Shown here one piece after another: positions 7,505-17,300 of a DNA stretch of 24,913 nucleotides. This DNA comes from Shuttleworthia sp045545575 (GTDB lineage: Bacteria; Bacillota; Clostridia; Lachnospirales; Lachnospiraceae). A program made the translations under genes and the position numbers. The notes below the pieces were generated by a model. That model did no database searches. It was not told the origin of the DNA and saw only the letters and a list, made by a program, of their open reading frames with translations. Where the stretch lies: NCBI GenBank assembly GCA_045545575.1, contig JAZQBE010000009.1:1-24913 (forward strand), written 5' to 3'. Each line of letters opens with the position of its first letter. Position 1 is the stretch's first letter.

Positions 7505-9980
7505 CCTCTTCCGGCGCGTCGGTGTGCAGCAGCCGGGCGACCAGCTGCACGCAGGACGCCGCGTCCTCGGCATATCCGTCCGCGCCGATCTGCCGGCCGA
7601 AGGCTTCGTTGACCGCCGCTCCGCCGACGATGATCTTCGCACCGCAGCCGCGCTCCTTTGCCAGGGCGATCACTTCCTTCATGCGCAGCATCGTCGTGGT
7701 CATCAAGGCCGACAGCGCGATGACGTCCGCGTGTTCGTCCATGGCCGTCTGCACGATCCGGTCGGCGGGGACATCCTTTCCCAGATCCGTCACGGAAAAA
7801 CCGTAGTTGCGCAGCATCAGCGCCACCAGATTTTTGCCGATGTCGTGGATGTCGCCCTGGACGGTTGCGATGACGATCCGCCCTTTTTCCAGAGTCGATG
7901 CGCCCGTCAGCAGCGGTTCGAGCATCTGCATGGCCGCTTCCATGGCATTGGCCGAAGCGATCAGCTGCGGAAGGAAATACTTCTTCTCGCTGTACAGCCG
8001 GCCCACTTCATTGATCGCGGGGATCAGATGGCCGGAAATGACCTCGCCCGGGGCAGACCCGCCGTCGAGCAGCTGCTGCACCGCCGGGAGCACCGCGGCT
8101 TTTTCACCCTGCAGCACACAGGCATAGGCTTTGCTGCGTGCCTCGGCATCCTTTCCCGCTTCTTCCGTCTTTGCCGGTTCCTTTGCCGCCGCCGGCGCAG
8201 CTGCGCCGGAAAAGAGCCCCAGCGGATCCTGCGGCATCATGGCCAGGAAGGACGGCAGCGTGTCCGCGCGGTGCAGAAGCAGGTCAGCCGAGGCGCTCAT
8301 GAAGCGGATCATCTCCTGCTGCGGATTGGCAATGGCCATCGTCAGTCCCTGCGCCATGGCCAGCACGAGAAAAACGGAATTCAACAGGCCGCGCTGCGGC
8401 ATGCCGAAGGAAATGTTCGAAAGACCGCAGACCGTCGGTATTTTCAGACTTTCCCGGCAGTAATCCAGTGTCAGCAGGCAGTTCTTCGCGGCGTCCGGAT
8501 CCGCGCCGACCGTCGCGACGAGCAGGTCCGCCACAGCGCTTTGCGCATCAAGCCCGAAGTCGGCTGCCCGGTTCAGAATGCGGTGCAGATTCGCGTGCTT
8601 TTCTTCCATCGATCCCGGAAGACCGTCATCGCCCACCGGCAGCGCGATAAACATCGCGCCGTACTTCTTCGCGATCGGAAGAAACGCGTCCATCCGCTCC
8701 GTCTCCGCGGAAATCGAATTGATCAGCGCGCGGCCCGGATAGATCCGCAGCGCGGCCTCCATGACCTCGGGAAAGCTCGTGTCGATGCAAAGGGGCAGAT
8801 CGACCGCGGACGTAATCTCATAGACCGCTTCCGTCATCATCGCCTTTTCGTCGATACCGCCCGTGCCCAGATTCACGTCGAGAATCGCTGCGCCCGCCTC
8901 TTCCTGCTGCAGCGCGAAGGAACGCACCATGGAAAGGTCGCCCTCGCGAAGTGCAGCCTGAAGCGCCTTTTTGCCGGTGGGATTGATGCGCTCCCCGATC
9001 AGCTTCAGCGGCGCATTCTGATCGATCACGACATTTTTCCGCTCGGAGCACAGGATCCGCGGAAGCGGCTTTTCGGATACCGGGCAGGCCGGCGCATCCT
9101 TCAGCACAGTCGACAGCGCGGCGATATGAGCCGGCGTCGTGCCGCAGCAGCCGCCGACGATCTGAGCCCCGGCGCGGACAAGCTTCGCCGTTTCCCGGGC
9201 AAATTCGTCCGGCTGCATCGGATAGACGGTTTCGTCGTTTACCAGAAGCGGCAGTCCGGCATTCGGCTTCGCAATGATCGGGATACGCGACACCTGTGCC
9301 ATTTCCCGGACAATGGACTCCATCGCCTCCGGTCCCGTGGAACAGTTGCAGCCCACGGCATCCGCGCCCATAGCCTGCAGCACCGTCATACAGGTGACCG
9401 CATCTGAGCCGTACAGCGTCCGCCCATCTTCCTGGAAGGTCAGCGTCACCATCACCGGCAGGTCACAGGTCTCCCGGGCCGCAAGCAGGGCCGCCCGGCA
9501 TTCCTGCAGGCTCATCATGGTCTCGACGACAAGAAGATCCGCGCCGGCAGAAACGATGCTTTGAATCTGTTCTTTATAAATACCGACCAGATCCTCAAAC
9601 AGCAGATCGCCCAGCGGATACAGCGTCTGCCCGGTCATGGTCAGATCGCCGGCGACAAAAACCGCTTCATCGCAGGCCGCCTCCGCGACCGCCTGCCGCG
9701 ACAGCTCCACCATCCGCCGGTTCAGTTCGTCCGTGCGCGCTTCCAGCCCGAACTCCGCAAGCTTCGCGCGGTTCGCCGAAAAGGTGGGCGCGTACAGGAT
9801 CCGCGTGCCGGCCGCGATATATGCTTTCTGCAGATCGATGATCGCGCGCGGATGCTCCGCGATCCAGGCCTCGGGGCACACGCCCGCCGGCAGACCCGCG
9901 CGCTGCAGATTCGTGCCGGTCGCGCCGTCTAAAAGAACGGCGCGGTCACGGCAAAGGGATGCGAAATCAGAGCGGTTCAT
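7497..9980 (-). CDS. metH: Cobalamin-dependent methionine synthase, short form without reactivation domain
   Basis: An 827-residue enzyme transferring a methyl group from methyltetrahydrofolate via cobalamin to homocysteine. Domains in order: homocysteine methyltransferase (1-300; zinc ligands Cys213, Cys278, Cys279 in VGCNC and GGCCG), pterin-binding domain (about 325-585; LIGERINPTGKK), an Ala/Glu/Lys-rich linker (592-616), then the helical cap and cobalamin-binding domain (620-827) with the Co ligand motif GDIHDIGKN (His712). E. coli MetH has about 1,230 residues; here the C-terminal AdoMet-binding reactivation domain is absent. Short forms are common in clostridia and need a separate reactivator, not visible here. 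The start follows AAAGGAG by 5 bases. No SAM or cobalamin riboswitch fits in the short leader. Confidence 0.95.
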   Translation of the reverse strand: MNRSDFASLCRDRAVLLDGATGTNLQRAGLPAGVCPEAWIAEHPRAIIDLQKAYIAAGTRILYAPTFSANRAKLAEFGLEARTDELNRRMVELSRQAVAEAACDEAVFVAGDLTMTGQTLYPLGDLLFEDLVGIYKEQIQSIVSAGADLLVVETMMSLQECRAALLAARETCDLPVMVTLTFQEDGRTLYGSDAVTCMTVLQAMGADAVGCNCSTGPEAMESIVREMAQVSRIPIIAKPNAGLPLLVNDETVYPMQPDEFARETAKLVRAGAQIVGGCCGTTPAHIAALSTVLKDAPACPVSEKPLPRILCSERKNVVIDQNAPLKLIGERINPTGKKALQAALREGDLSMVRSFALQQEEAGAAILDVNLGTGGIDEKAMMTEAVYEITSAVDLPLCIDTSFPEVMEAALRIYPGRALINSISAETERMDAFLPIAKKYGAMFIALPVGDDGLPGSMEEKHANLHRILNRAADFGLDAQSAVADLLVATVGADPDAAKNCLLTLDYCRESLKIPTVCGLSNISFGMPQRGLLNSVFLVLAMAQGLTMAIANPQQEMIRFMSASADLLLHRADTLPSFLAMMPQDPLGLFSGAAAPAAAKEPAKTEEAGKDAEARSKAYACVLQGEKAAVLPAVQQLLDGGSAPGEVISGHLIPAINEVGRLYSEKKYFLPQLIASANAMEAAMQMLEPLLTGASTLEKGRIVIATVQGDIHDIGKNLVALMLRNYGFSVTDLGKDVPADRIVQTAMDEHADVIALSALMTTTMLRMKEVIALAKERGCGAKIIVGGAAVNEAFGRQIGADGYAEDAASCVQLVARLLHTDAPEEGA

Positions 9981-10002
9981 GCGGCTCCTTTCTTAAAAAC
10001 GA

Positions 10003-10042
10003 AGCAGTTTCCGCCGCAGATTTCATCCCGGCGGAAACTGCT
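10003..10042 (-). terminator. Strong, probably bidirectional intrinsic terminator between the ABC genes and metH
   Basis: Perfect 14-bp arms AGCAGTTTCCGCCG (10003-10016) and its complement (10029-10042) enclose a 12-base loop. On the minus strand the stem is followed by TCGTTTTTAAG; on the plus strand by TGTC and eight T. It terminates the ABC exporter transcript. Only about 22 bases separate it from the metH start codon, so metH must rely on read-through or on an unrecognised start upstream. Confidence 0.85.
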
Positions 10043-10065
10043 GTCTTTTTTTTGTTTGAATCGGT

Positions 10066-11892
10066 CTACGCGGATTCTTCGAACTGGCTGTTGTACAGCT
10101 GTGCGTAGAATCCGTCTTTGGCCATGAGTTCGTCGTGGGTCCCCTGTTCAATGATATCGCCGTCTTTCATGACTAAGATGACGTCGGCGTTGCGGATTGT
10201 GGACAGGCGGTGGGCGATGACGAAACTGGTGCGGCCCTTCATCAGGTTGTTCATGCCGCGCTGGATGCGGGCTTCGGTACGGGTATCCACCGAGCTGGTC
10301 GCCTCGTCTAAGATCAGGATCTTCTTATTGGCGAGGATCGCGCGGGCAATGGTCAGCAGCTGGCGCTGTCCCTGGGAAATATTGGTCGCGTCTTCGTTCA
10401 GCTCGAAGTCGTAACCGCCGGGCAGCGTCTCGATGAACCGGTGCGCGTGGGCGGATTTTGCGGCGGCAATGATCTCCTCGTCGGTTGCGTCAAGGCGGCC
10501 GTACCGGATATTGTCGCGGATCGTACCGGCAAAGAGCCAGGTTTCCTGCAGCACCATGCCGAAATTCTGCCGCAGCGCTGCGCGCTTAAAGTCGCGCAGG
10601 TCGCGGCCGTCGACGGTAATGGAACCGCTGTTGACGTCGTAGAACCGCATCAAAAGCTTGACCATCGTCGTTTTTCCGGCGCCCGTCGGGCCGACGATCG
10701 CGACCATCTTCCCGGATTCGACTTTTTCAGAGAAATCATGGATAATGATCCGCTCGGGATCGTAGCCGAACTGCACATGTGAAAAACCGACGGAGCCTTC
10801 GGTCTCGTATTCTTCGATGGAGCCGTCGTCGGTCTCTTCCGTCTCTTCGAGGAACTCAAAGACACGCTCGGCCGCAGCCACCATGGACTGCAGCATGTTG
10901 GACACCTGCGCCATCTGCTGAATCGGGTGCATAAACGTGCGGACATACTGGGTAAAGGCCTGGATATCGCCGACGGTGATGATGCCGCGGACAGCTAAAT
11001 AGCTGCCGATCACGGCGACGGCCACGTAGCCGAGGTTTCCGACAAAGCCCATGATCGCCGGCATGAAGCCGCCGAAGAACTGGGACTTCCAGGCGCTGTT
11101 GTACAGGCGCTCGTTGATCTCTCCGAAGGCATCGAGCACATCCTCTTCTTTATTGAAGGCATGAATGATGTTCTGGCCCGAAATCGTCTCTTCGATGTGA
11201 CCGTTCATGTCGCCTAGGTTGCGCTGCTGCTGAATGAAGTATTTCTGGGAAACACTCACGATGGACAGCACCAGCACCACGGAAATGGGCAGAATCAGAA
11301 GCACCGCGAAGGTCATGGTCACATTGATGGAGAACATCATGATCAGCACGCCGATGAGGCTTGCGATGGATGAAATCACCTGGGTGACGCTCTGGTTCAT
11401 GCTCTGAACCATGGTGTCCACATCGTTGGTGATGCGGGACAGGATTTCACCCACGGTCTTGGACTCAAAATAGGCCATGGGCATGCGGTTAATCTTTTCG
11501 GAGATCTGCTTGCGCATGTTGTAAGCCATATTCTGGCTCACGTGAGTCATGATGAAGCCCTGAATGGTGTTCATGACAGCGGATACGCCGTACAGAATCA
11601 CCAGGGTCAGAAGCACCCGCTCGATGACGCTGAAATTGATGCCGCCGGTACCGGCCAGCTTTGCCACCAGACCGTTGTACACCTCTGTGGTGGCCTGGGC
11701 TAAGATCTTCGGGCCCACCACGTTAAAGATGGTTCCGGCGATGGTAAACAGGATGATGACAATCAGGTGAATCTTATAGGCGGATACATAGCCCAGCATC
11801 TTTTTGACAGTGCCCTTAAAGTCCTTGGGCTTTTCCGCCGGTCCGCGACCGCCTCCGCGGCGGGGAGGATTGCTCTTCTTATATTCCGGCAT
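10066..11892 (-). CDS. ABC exporter half-transporter, catalytic-site partner (multidrug/peptide type)
   Basis: A 608-residue half-transporter: a basic, glycine-rich cytoplasmic N-terminus (PPRRGGGRG), six predicted membrane helices (about 40-340) and a nucleotide-binding domain. Walker A is GPTGAGKT (401-408), Walker B ILILDE with catalytic Glu530, switch His561 in IAHRLST. The signature is ISQGQ (505-509), degenerate from LSGGQ. Its partner is the upstream gene, whose stop overlaps this ATG (TGATG at 11890-11894), so they form an operon and most likely a heterodimer of the LmrCD/BmrCD/TM287-288 type. Substrate cannot be told from sequence. A strong terminator lies downstream. Confidence 0.93.
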   Translation of the reverse strand: MPEYKKSNPPRRGGGRGPAEKPKDFKGTVKKMLGYVSAYKIHLIVIILFTIAGTIFNVVGPKILAQATTEVYNGLVAKLAGTGGINFSVIERVLLTLVILYGVSAVMNTIQGFIMTHVSQNMAYNMRKQISEKINRMPMAYFESKTVGEILSRITNDVDTMVQSMNQSVTQVISSIASLIGVLIMMFSINVTMTFAVLLILPISVVLVLSIVSVSQKYFIQQQRNLGDMNGHIEETISGQNIIHAFNKEEDVLDAFGEINERLYNSAWKSQFFGGFMPAIMGFVGNLGYVAVAVIGSYLAVRGIITVGDIQAFTQYVRTFMHPIQQMAQVSNMLQSMVAAAERVFEFLEETEETDDGSIEEYETEGSVGFSHVQFGYDPERIIIHDFSEKVESGKMVAIVGPTGAGKTTMVKLLMRFYDVNSGSITVDGRDLRDFKRAALRQNFGMVLQETWLFAGTIRDNIRYGRLDATDEEIIAAAKSAHAHRFIETLPGGYDFELNEDATNISQGQRQLLTIARAILANKKILILDEATSSVDTRTEARIQRGMNNLMKGRTSFVIAHRLSTIRNADVILVMKDGDIIEQGTHDELMAKDGFYAQLYNSQFEESA

Positions 11893-14186
11893 CAGCGATC
11901 ACCTCCCTTCCCGTTTTTGTCATCTGGGACTGCGTCCTTCTCTTCGGCTCCCACTGCATTCGTTCCTGCCGCTTCTGCAGCCTTACCGGCTGCGGATGAA
12001 TACTGCTTTTTCGTCGCCTCAATCTCTTCCGCAGACAGCTGGGACTCGGCGATTTCCTGGTATTCCGGACAGGTGGCCAGAAGTTCGGAGTGGGTTCCGT
12101 CGCCCACGATCCGGCCTTCGTCCAGCACCAGAATCCGATCCGCATGGAGGATGGTACCGATTCGCTGAGCAACGATGATTACGGTGGAATCCACCGTCTT
12201 CTTCTCTAAGGCGCTGCGCAGGGCCCGGTCAGTCTTGTAATCTAAGGCCGAGAAGCTGTCGTCGAAGAGGTAGATCTTCGGGTCTTTCGCAATGGCCCGG
12301 GCGATGGCTAACCGCTGTTTCTGACCGCCGGAAACATTGGAACCGCCCTGGGCGATTTCGTGATCGTATCCGTCGTTTAAGCCGGAAATGAATTCCTCGG
12401 CCTGGGCGATCCGGGCGGCTTCCGCCATCTGCTCGTCGGAAATCTCGCTGTCCGCAAATTTCAGGTTTTTGCGGATATCGCCGGAGAAAAGCACCGCCTT
12501 CTGGGGCACGTAACCGATCTGATCCCGCAGGAACTTCTGGGTCAGATCCCGGATGTCCGTACCGTCTAAGGTGATCCGGCCGCCGGTAACGTCGTACAGG
12601 CGGGGGATCAGATTTAACAGGGTGGATTTGCCGCAGCCGGTGGAACCGATGATGGCCGTGGTCTTGCCGGGCTCGGCGGTAAAGCTGATGCCCTCCAGCA
12701 CGTCGGCATCGGCGTTGGGATAACGGAAGGAAACATTCTCAAAGGAAAGAACACCCTTCACCTGATCCTCGGAAACATCCTTGGGCTGTTCGGGATCGAA
12801 AATCAGCGTCTGGCTGTCTAAGACTTCGTTCACACGCTCGGAAGCCACAATGGCACGGGGAAGCATCATGGAGATTATGGAGATCATCAGGAAACTCATG
12901 ATGATCATCATGGCGTAGTTGATGAACGCCATCATGTCACCCACCTGCATCAGACCCGCATCCACCCGATGGCTGCCGAACCAGACGATGGCCAGAGATA
13001 CGCCGTTCATGATGATGGTCATACCGGGGGTCATCAGAAGCAGCACCCGGGAGGTAAACAGCTGGTTATTCATCACGTCTTTATTGGCCTGATCGAAGCG
13101 CCTGACTTCGTAATCTTCCCGGGTAAAGGCGCGGATGACGAAAATACCGGTTAAAATCTCGCGGGAAACGCCGTTTAAGCGATCCAGCAATTTCTGCATC
13201 AGCTTAAACTTGGGCTGCACAATGCTCATAAGGCTGAAGATCAAAGTCAGCAGCAGCGCCACAGCCACCACGATGATCCAGCTTAAGCCGGACCGGGAGG
13301 AGGCCACCATGTAAATGCCGCCGATGGCCATTAAGGGGGCCGAAAGCACGATACGCAGGATCATGGTGATGACCATCTGAATCTGCTGAATATCGTTGGT
13401 GCTTCGGGTGATCAGAGACGCCGTGGAAAACTGGTCGATTTCCCGGCTGGAAAAACTCATGACCTTGCTGTACACCCGGCTGCGCAGGGTGCGGGAAACG
13501 CCGGCGGAAATGCGGCTGGCCACCACGCCCACCAGAAGGGCCAGACACAGCATCAGGGCCGCCATTAAAATCATGCGAAGACCCGTGGCCCGCAGATAGG
13601 ACTGCTGAACTTGATACAGATCCAGACCCAGGGCCTGATATTCCCGGCGCACCTGCTGCACGGAAAGCTGTTCCCGAACGGAGGAACCCGCTTCCCCCAG
13701 CTTTTCCATGGAGGATGTTCGCAGGGCCAGCAGGGATTCTTCCGTTTCCTCTCCGGCTTCAAAGGCCGCCGTCACTTCTTCCAGCGTGCGGCCGCTTAAG
13801 CCCAGCATGGAGGCGTAACTGCCCTCTTCGGCGTCTTCCGAGGTGAGAAAGTACACCATATCCACCGGCTCCAACATGGCCGCGGAAAGGGCCCCGGTAT
13901 CCGCTTCTTCCAGAAGTGCATAGGTACCGTCGGCCTGTTGGGCGTAGGAGGCATCCAACAGGGATTTCTCTTCCGCCGTCATAAACAGCCGGATGCCGTT
14001 CCTGGTTTCGGAACGCATCTGTTCCATCACCGGGCCCTCGATACCACCCTGCTCGATGCCCACATCCACGATCTTTGCCGTCAGCTGGGGCAGCATCAGC
14101 TCACAGAGCGTCTGTGACAGAAGGAGCACCATGACCAGCAGCACGCCGGCCTTGTATTCCTTCAATACGCGAAGCAACTTTAACAT
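11892..14186 (-). CDS. ABC exporter half-transporter, degenerate-site partner with large extracytoplasmic insertion
   Basis: A 764-residue half-transporter, longer than the usual 580-600. Helix 1 (about 13-36) is followed by roughly 150 hydrophilic, acidic residues (48-195) before helix 2 (about 203-224), an insertion that should face outside the cell. The nucleotide-binding domain has Walker A GSTGCGKS (514-521) and a good signature VSGGQ (618-622), but the catalytic Glu after Walker B is Asp643 (FDD) and the switch His is Gln674 (VAQR). These changes mark the non-hydrolytic site of heterodimeric exporters. The C-terminus ends in a charged, Ala-rich tail of about 45 residues. The ribosome site AAAGG lies 10 bases before ATG. 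It heads the two-gene operon. Confidence 0.92.
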   Translation of the reverse strand: MLKLLRVLKEYKAGVLLVMVLLLSQTLCELMLPQLTAKIVDVGIEQGGIEGPVMEQMRSETRNGIRLFMTAEEKSLLDASYAQQADGTYALLEEADTGALSAAMLEPVDMVYFLTSEDAEEGSYASMLGLSGRTLEEVTAAFEAGEETEESLLALRTSSMEKLGEAGSSVREQLSVQQVRREYQALGLDLYQVQQSYLRATGLRMILMAALMLCLALLVGVVASRISAGVSRTLRSRVYSKVMSFSSREIDQFSTASLITRSTNDIQQIQMVITMILRIVLSAPLMAIGGIYMVASSRSGLSWIIVVAVALLLTLIFSLMSIVQPKFKLMQKLLDRLNGVSREILTGIFVIRAFTREDYEVRRFDQANKDVMNNQLFTSRVLLLMTPGMTIIMNGVSLAIVWFGSHRVDAGLMQVGDMMAFINYAMMIIMSFLMISIISMMLPRAIVASERVNEVLDSQTLIFDPEQPKDVSEDQVKGVLSFENVSFRYPNADADVLEGISFTAEPGKTTAIIGSTGCGKSTLLNLIPRLYDVTGGRITLDGTDIRDLTQKFLRDQIGYVPQKAVLFSGDIRKNLKFADSEISDEQMAEAARIAQAEEFISGLNDGYDHEIAQGGSNVSGGQKQRLAIARAIAKDPKIYLFDDSFSALDYKTDRALRSALEKKTVDSTVIIVAQRIGTILHADRILVLDEGRIVGDGTHSELLATCPEYQEIAESQLSAEEIEATKKQYSSAAGKAAEAAGTNAVGAEEKDAVPDDKNGKGGDR

Positions 14187-14304
14187 TTACGCTCTACCTT
14201 TCGGTTTAAAACTTACATCCACCGCATCAAGACCGGGCATTCAGGCATACAGGGCGGAAAACGACATGAGCATCCTACGCTTCAAAGGTTACATGAAAGT
14301 AAAC

Positions 14305-17300
14305 TTAGTGGAAGTATTCCACACCGCTTTCAAACAGATGCAGATCCTGCTCGCCGCTGATGTTGACGGCCACGGAGCGTCCGATACGCTCGGAGTGGCA
14401 CATTTTGCCGTAGACACGGCCGTCGGGGCTGGTAATGCCTTCGATGGCGGCGAAGGAACCGTTGATGTTCCCGTTGTCGTCGGAGGTGCAGTTTCCGTCT
14501 GCATCCACGTAACGGGTGGCCACCTGACCGTTGGCAAACAGCTTCTCAATCCACTCGGCAGGAGCCACAAAACGGCCTTCGCCGTGGGACGCCGGGTTGA
14601 CATAGGTGGCGCCAAGCTGTGCCTTCGCCAGCCACGGGGACTTATTGGAAACCACCTTGATGTAGGCTTCCTTAGAAATGTGGCGGCCGATGGTGTTGTA
14701 GGTTAAGGTGGGTGAATCCGCATCCTGAGGACGGATTTCGCCGTAGGGCACCAGTCCCAGCTTGATCAGGGCCTGGAAGCCGTTGCAGATACCTAAGGCC
14801 AGACCGTCACGCTCGGACAGCAGGCGCTGCACCGCTTCCTTGATCTTCTCGTTGCGGAAAGCGGTGGCAAAGAACTTCGCGCTGCCTTCCGGTTCGTCAC
14901 CGGCAGAGAAACCGCCGGGGAACATGATCATCTGGGCGCCGTCGATGGCCCGGACAAATTCGTCCACGGAATCCCGGATATCCGCTTCGTTCTGGTTGCG
15001 GAACACGCGCACCACCGGATCGGCGCCGGCTTTCTTAAATACCGCCGCGCTGTCGTATTCGCAGTTGGTGCCCGGGAAGACCGGAATGAAGACGGTGGGA
15101 CGGGCAATCTTTTTCTTGCACACATATACGGAGGGAGCCTGATACAGCGGGCGCTCTAAGGGCTCCACTTCCGGAGAGGTAGTGGTGGCAAAGACCTTTT
15201 CCAAGGGCTTCTGCCAGCATTCTGCTGCTTCCGCCTCGGAAAGGGTGCTGTCCCCATAGGTGAACACGCCGTCGGCGCGCACCCGGCCGATGATGGCAAA
15301 GGCATCGGAAAGACCCGCTTCTGCCAGGGCCGCCTGCAGAGCCTGCGCCTTGTCTGCGGGGATTTCAGCCACGATGTCGCCGATGGCAAAGCCGAACAGC
15401 TTGTCCATGGAAACCGCCGCGGGATCAAAATCCGCACCGAAGGCATTACCGAAGGCCATCTTAAAGACCGCCGGAGCCAGGCCGTGGGCATCCGCTGCGT
15501 AAGCCGCCGTAATCTGACCTGCGCGCATAGCGGAAAGCACCGCATCGTACAGACGCATCATCTGGGGATAATCCGGCAGATCGTAGGCGTCTTTGGCCAT
15601 GGCAAAATGACCTAACAGGGCGCCGTCGGTCTTCAGTTCCGGCGTCACCACCTGGTTCTCGTGACCGATGGCCACTGCAAAGGACACCAGGGTGGGGGGA
15701 ACGTCGATGTCGTTAAAGGTGCCGGACATGGAATCCTTGCCGCCGATGGAGGGCAGGCCCAAGGCCATCTGGGCGTGATAGGCGCCTAAAAGAGCCGCGA
15801 AGGGCTGGCTCCAGCGGGCCGGAACGGTGCTCATGCGGCGGTAGAATTCCTGGAAGGTAAAACGGATGCCCTTGTATTCGCCGCCGGAGGCCACGATGCG
15901 GGCGACGGATTCCGCCACCGCGTAATTGGCGCCGTGGTAGGGGCTCCAGGAGGACACATAGGGATCGAAACCGTAGGCCATCATGGTCACGGTATCGCAG
16001 TCGCCGTCAAGGACGGGCAGCTTCGCGATCATGCTCTGGGTCTCGGTCAGCTGGTATTTGCCGCCGTAGGGCATCAGCACGCTGCCGGCGCCGATGGAGC
16101 TGTCAAAGCGCTCCACCAGACCCTTCTGGGAGCAGACATTCAGATCGGAAAGGGCCGTGCGGGCGGCTTTGTCAAACGAAAGCGCGCTCTCCGGCCGCTT
16201 CGCGCGGACGGCATTTTCGGCCGGGTCCGGAAGCTCTACGAAGACCGACGTCTCCTGGTGCGCGCCGTTGGTGTCGAGGAAGGCGCGGGACAGGTCGACG
16301 ATCTTCTTTCCGCGCCATTCGAGAACAAGGCGCGGCTCCTCGGTCACGACAGCCACTTCGGTCGCCTCGAGGTTCTCTTCCGCGGCATAGGCCATGAACT
16401 GCGCGACGTCTTCCGGCGCCACGACCACGGCCATGCGCTCCTGGGATTCGGAAATCGCCAGTTCGGTGCCGTCCAGGCCCGCATATTTCTTCGGAACCAG
16501 GTCCAGGTTCACCCGCAGACCCGGCGCAAGCTCGCCGATGGCCACGGATACGCCGCCGGCGCCGAAATCGTTGCACTTCTTGATCAGCCAGCTGACCTCT
16601 TCCCGGCGGAACAGGCGCTGCAGCTTGCGCTCGGTGGGCGGATTGCCCTTCTGGACTTCCGCGCCGCAGACCGCGGTGGACTGTGTGTTGTGCGCCTTCG
16701 ACGAACCGGTTGCGCCGCCGATGCCGTCACGGCCGGTGCGGCCGCCCAAGAGGATGATCCGGTCACCCGGATCGGAATTCAGACGGCGGACGGCACGCCG
16801 GGGGGCAGCGCCCATGACGGCGCCGATTTCCATGCGCTTCGCCACATAGTTCGGATGATAGATTTCCTTGACGTAGCCCGTCGCCAGGCCGATCTGGTTG
16901 CCGTAGGAGCTGTAGCCGTGGGCCGCTTCGCGGACCAGCTTCTTCTGCGGAAGCTTGCCCGGAATCGTCTCCTTGACGGAGACGGTCGGATCCGCCGCAC
17001 CGGTGACGCGCATCGCCTGATAGACATAGGTGCGGCCGGAAAGCGGATCGCGGATCGCGCCGCCTAAGCAGGTCGCCGCGCCGCCGAAGGGCTCGATTTC
17101 CGTCGGATGGTTGTGGGTTTCGTTTTTAAAGTTGACCAGCCACTCTTCCGTTTTGCCGTCCACTTCCACGGGGACGACGATGGAGCAGGCGTTGATTTCG
17201 TCGGATTCTTCCTGGTCCGCCAGCTTGCCTTCCCGCTTTAACAGTTTCATCGCGGAAAGGGCGATGTCCATCAGACAGACATATTTGTCGCTGCGGCCGG

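Noticed and set aside
7446..9407. Long plus-strand open frame (653 codons) opposite metH
   Set aside because: It is an antisense shadow of the GC-rich metH gene, is Arg/His-rich, has no family motifs and no ribosome site.
7462..10030. S-box, T-box or cobalamin riboswitch controlling metH, ispF or cysS
   Set aside because: The leaders are only about 20-40 bases, too short for any of these, and no conserved box sequences were seen.
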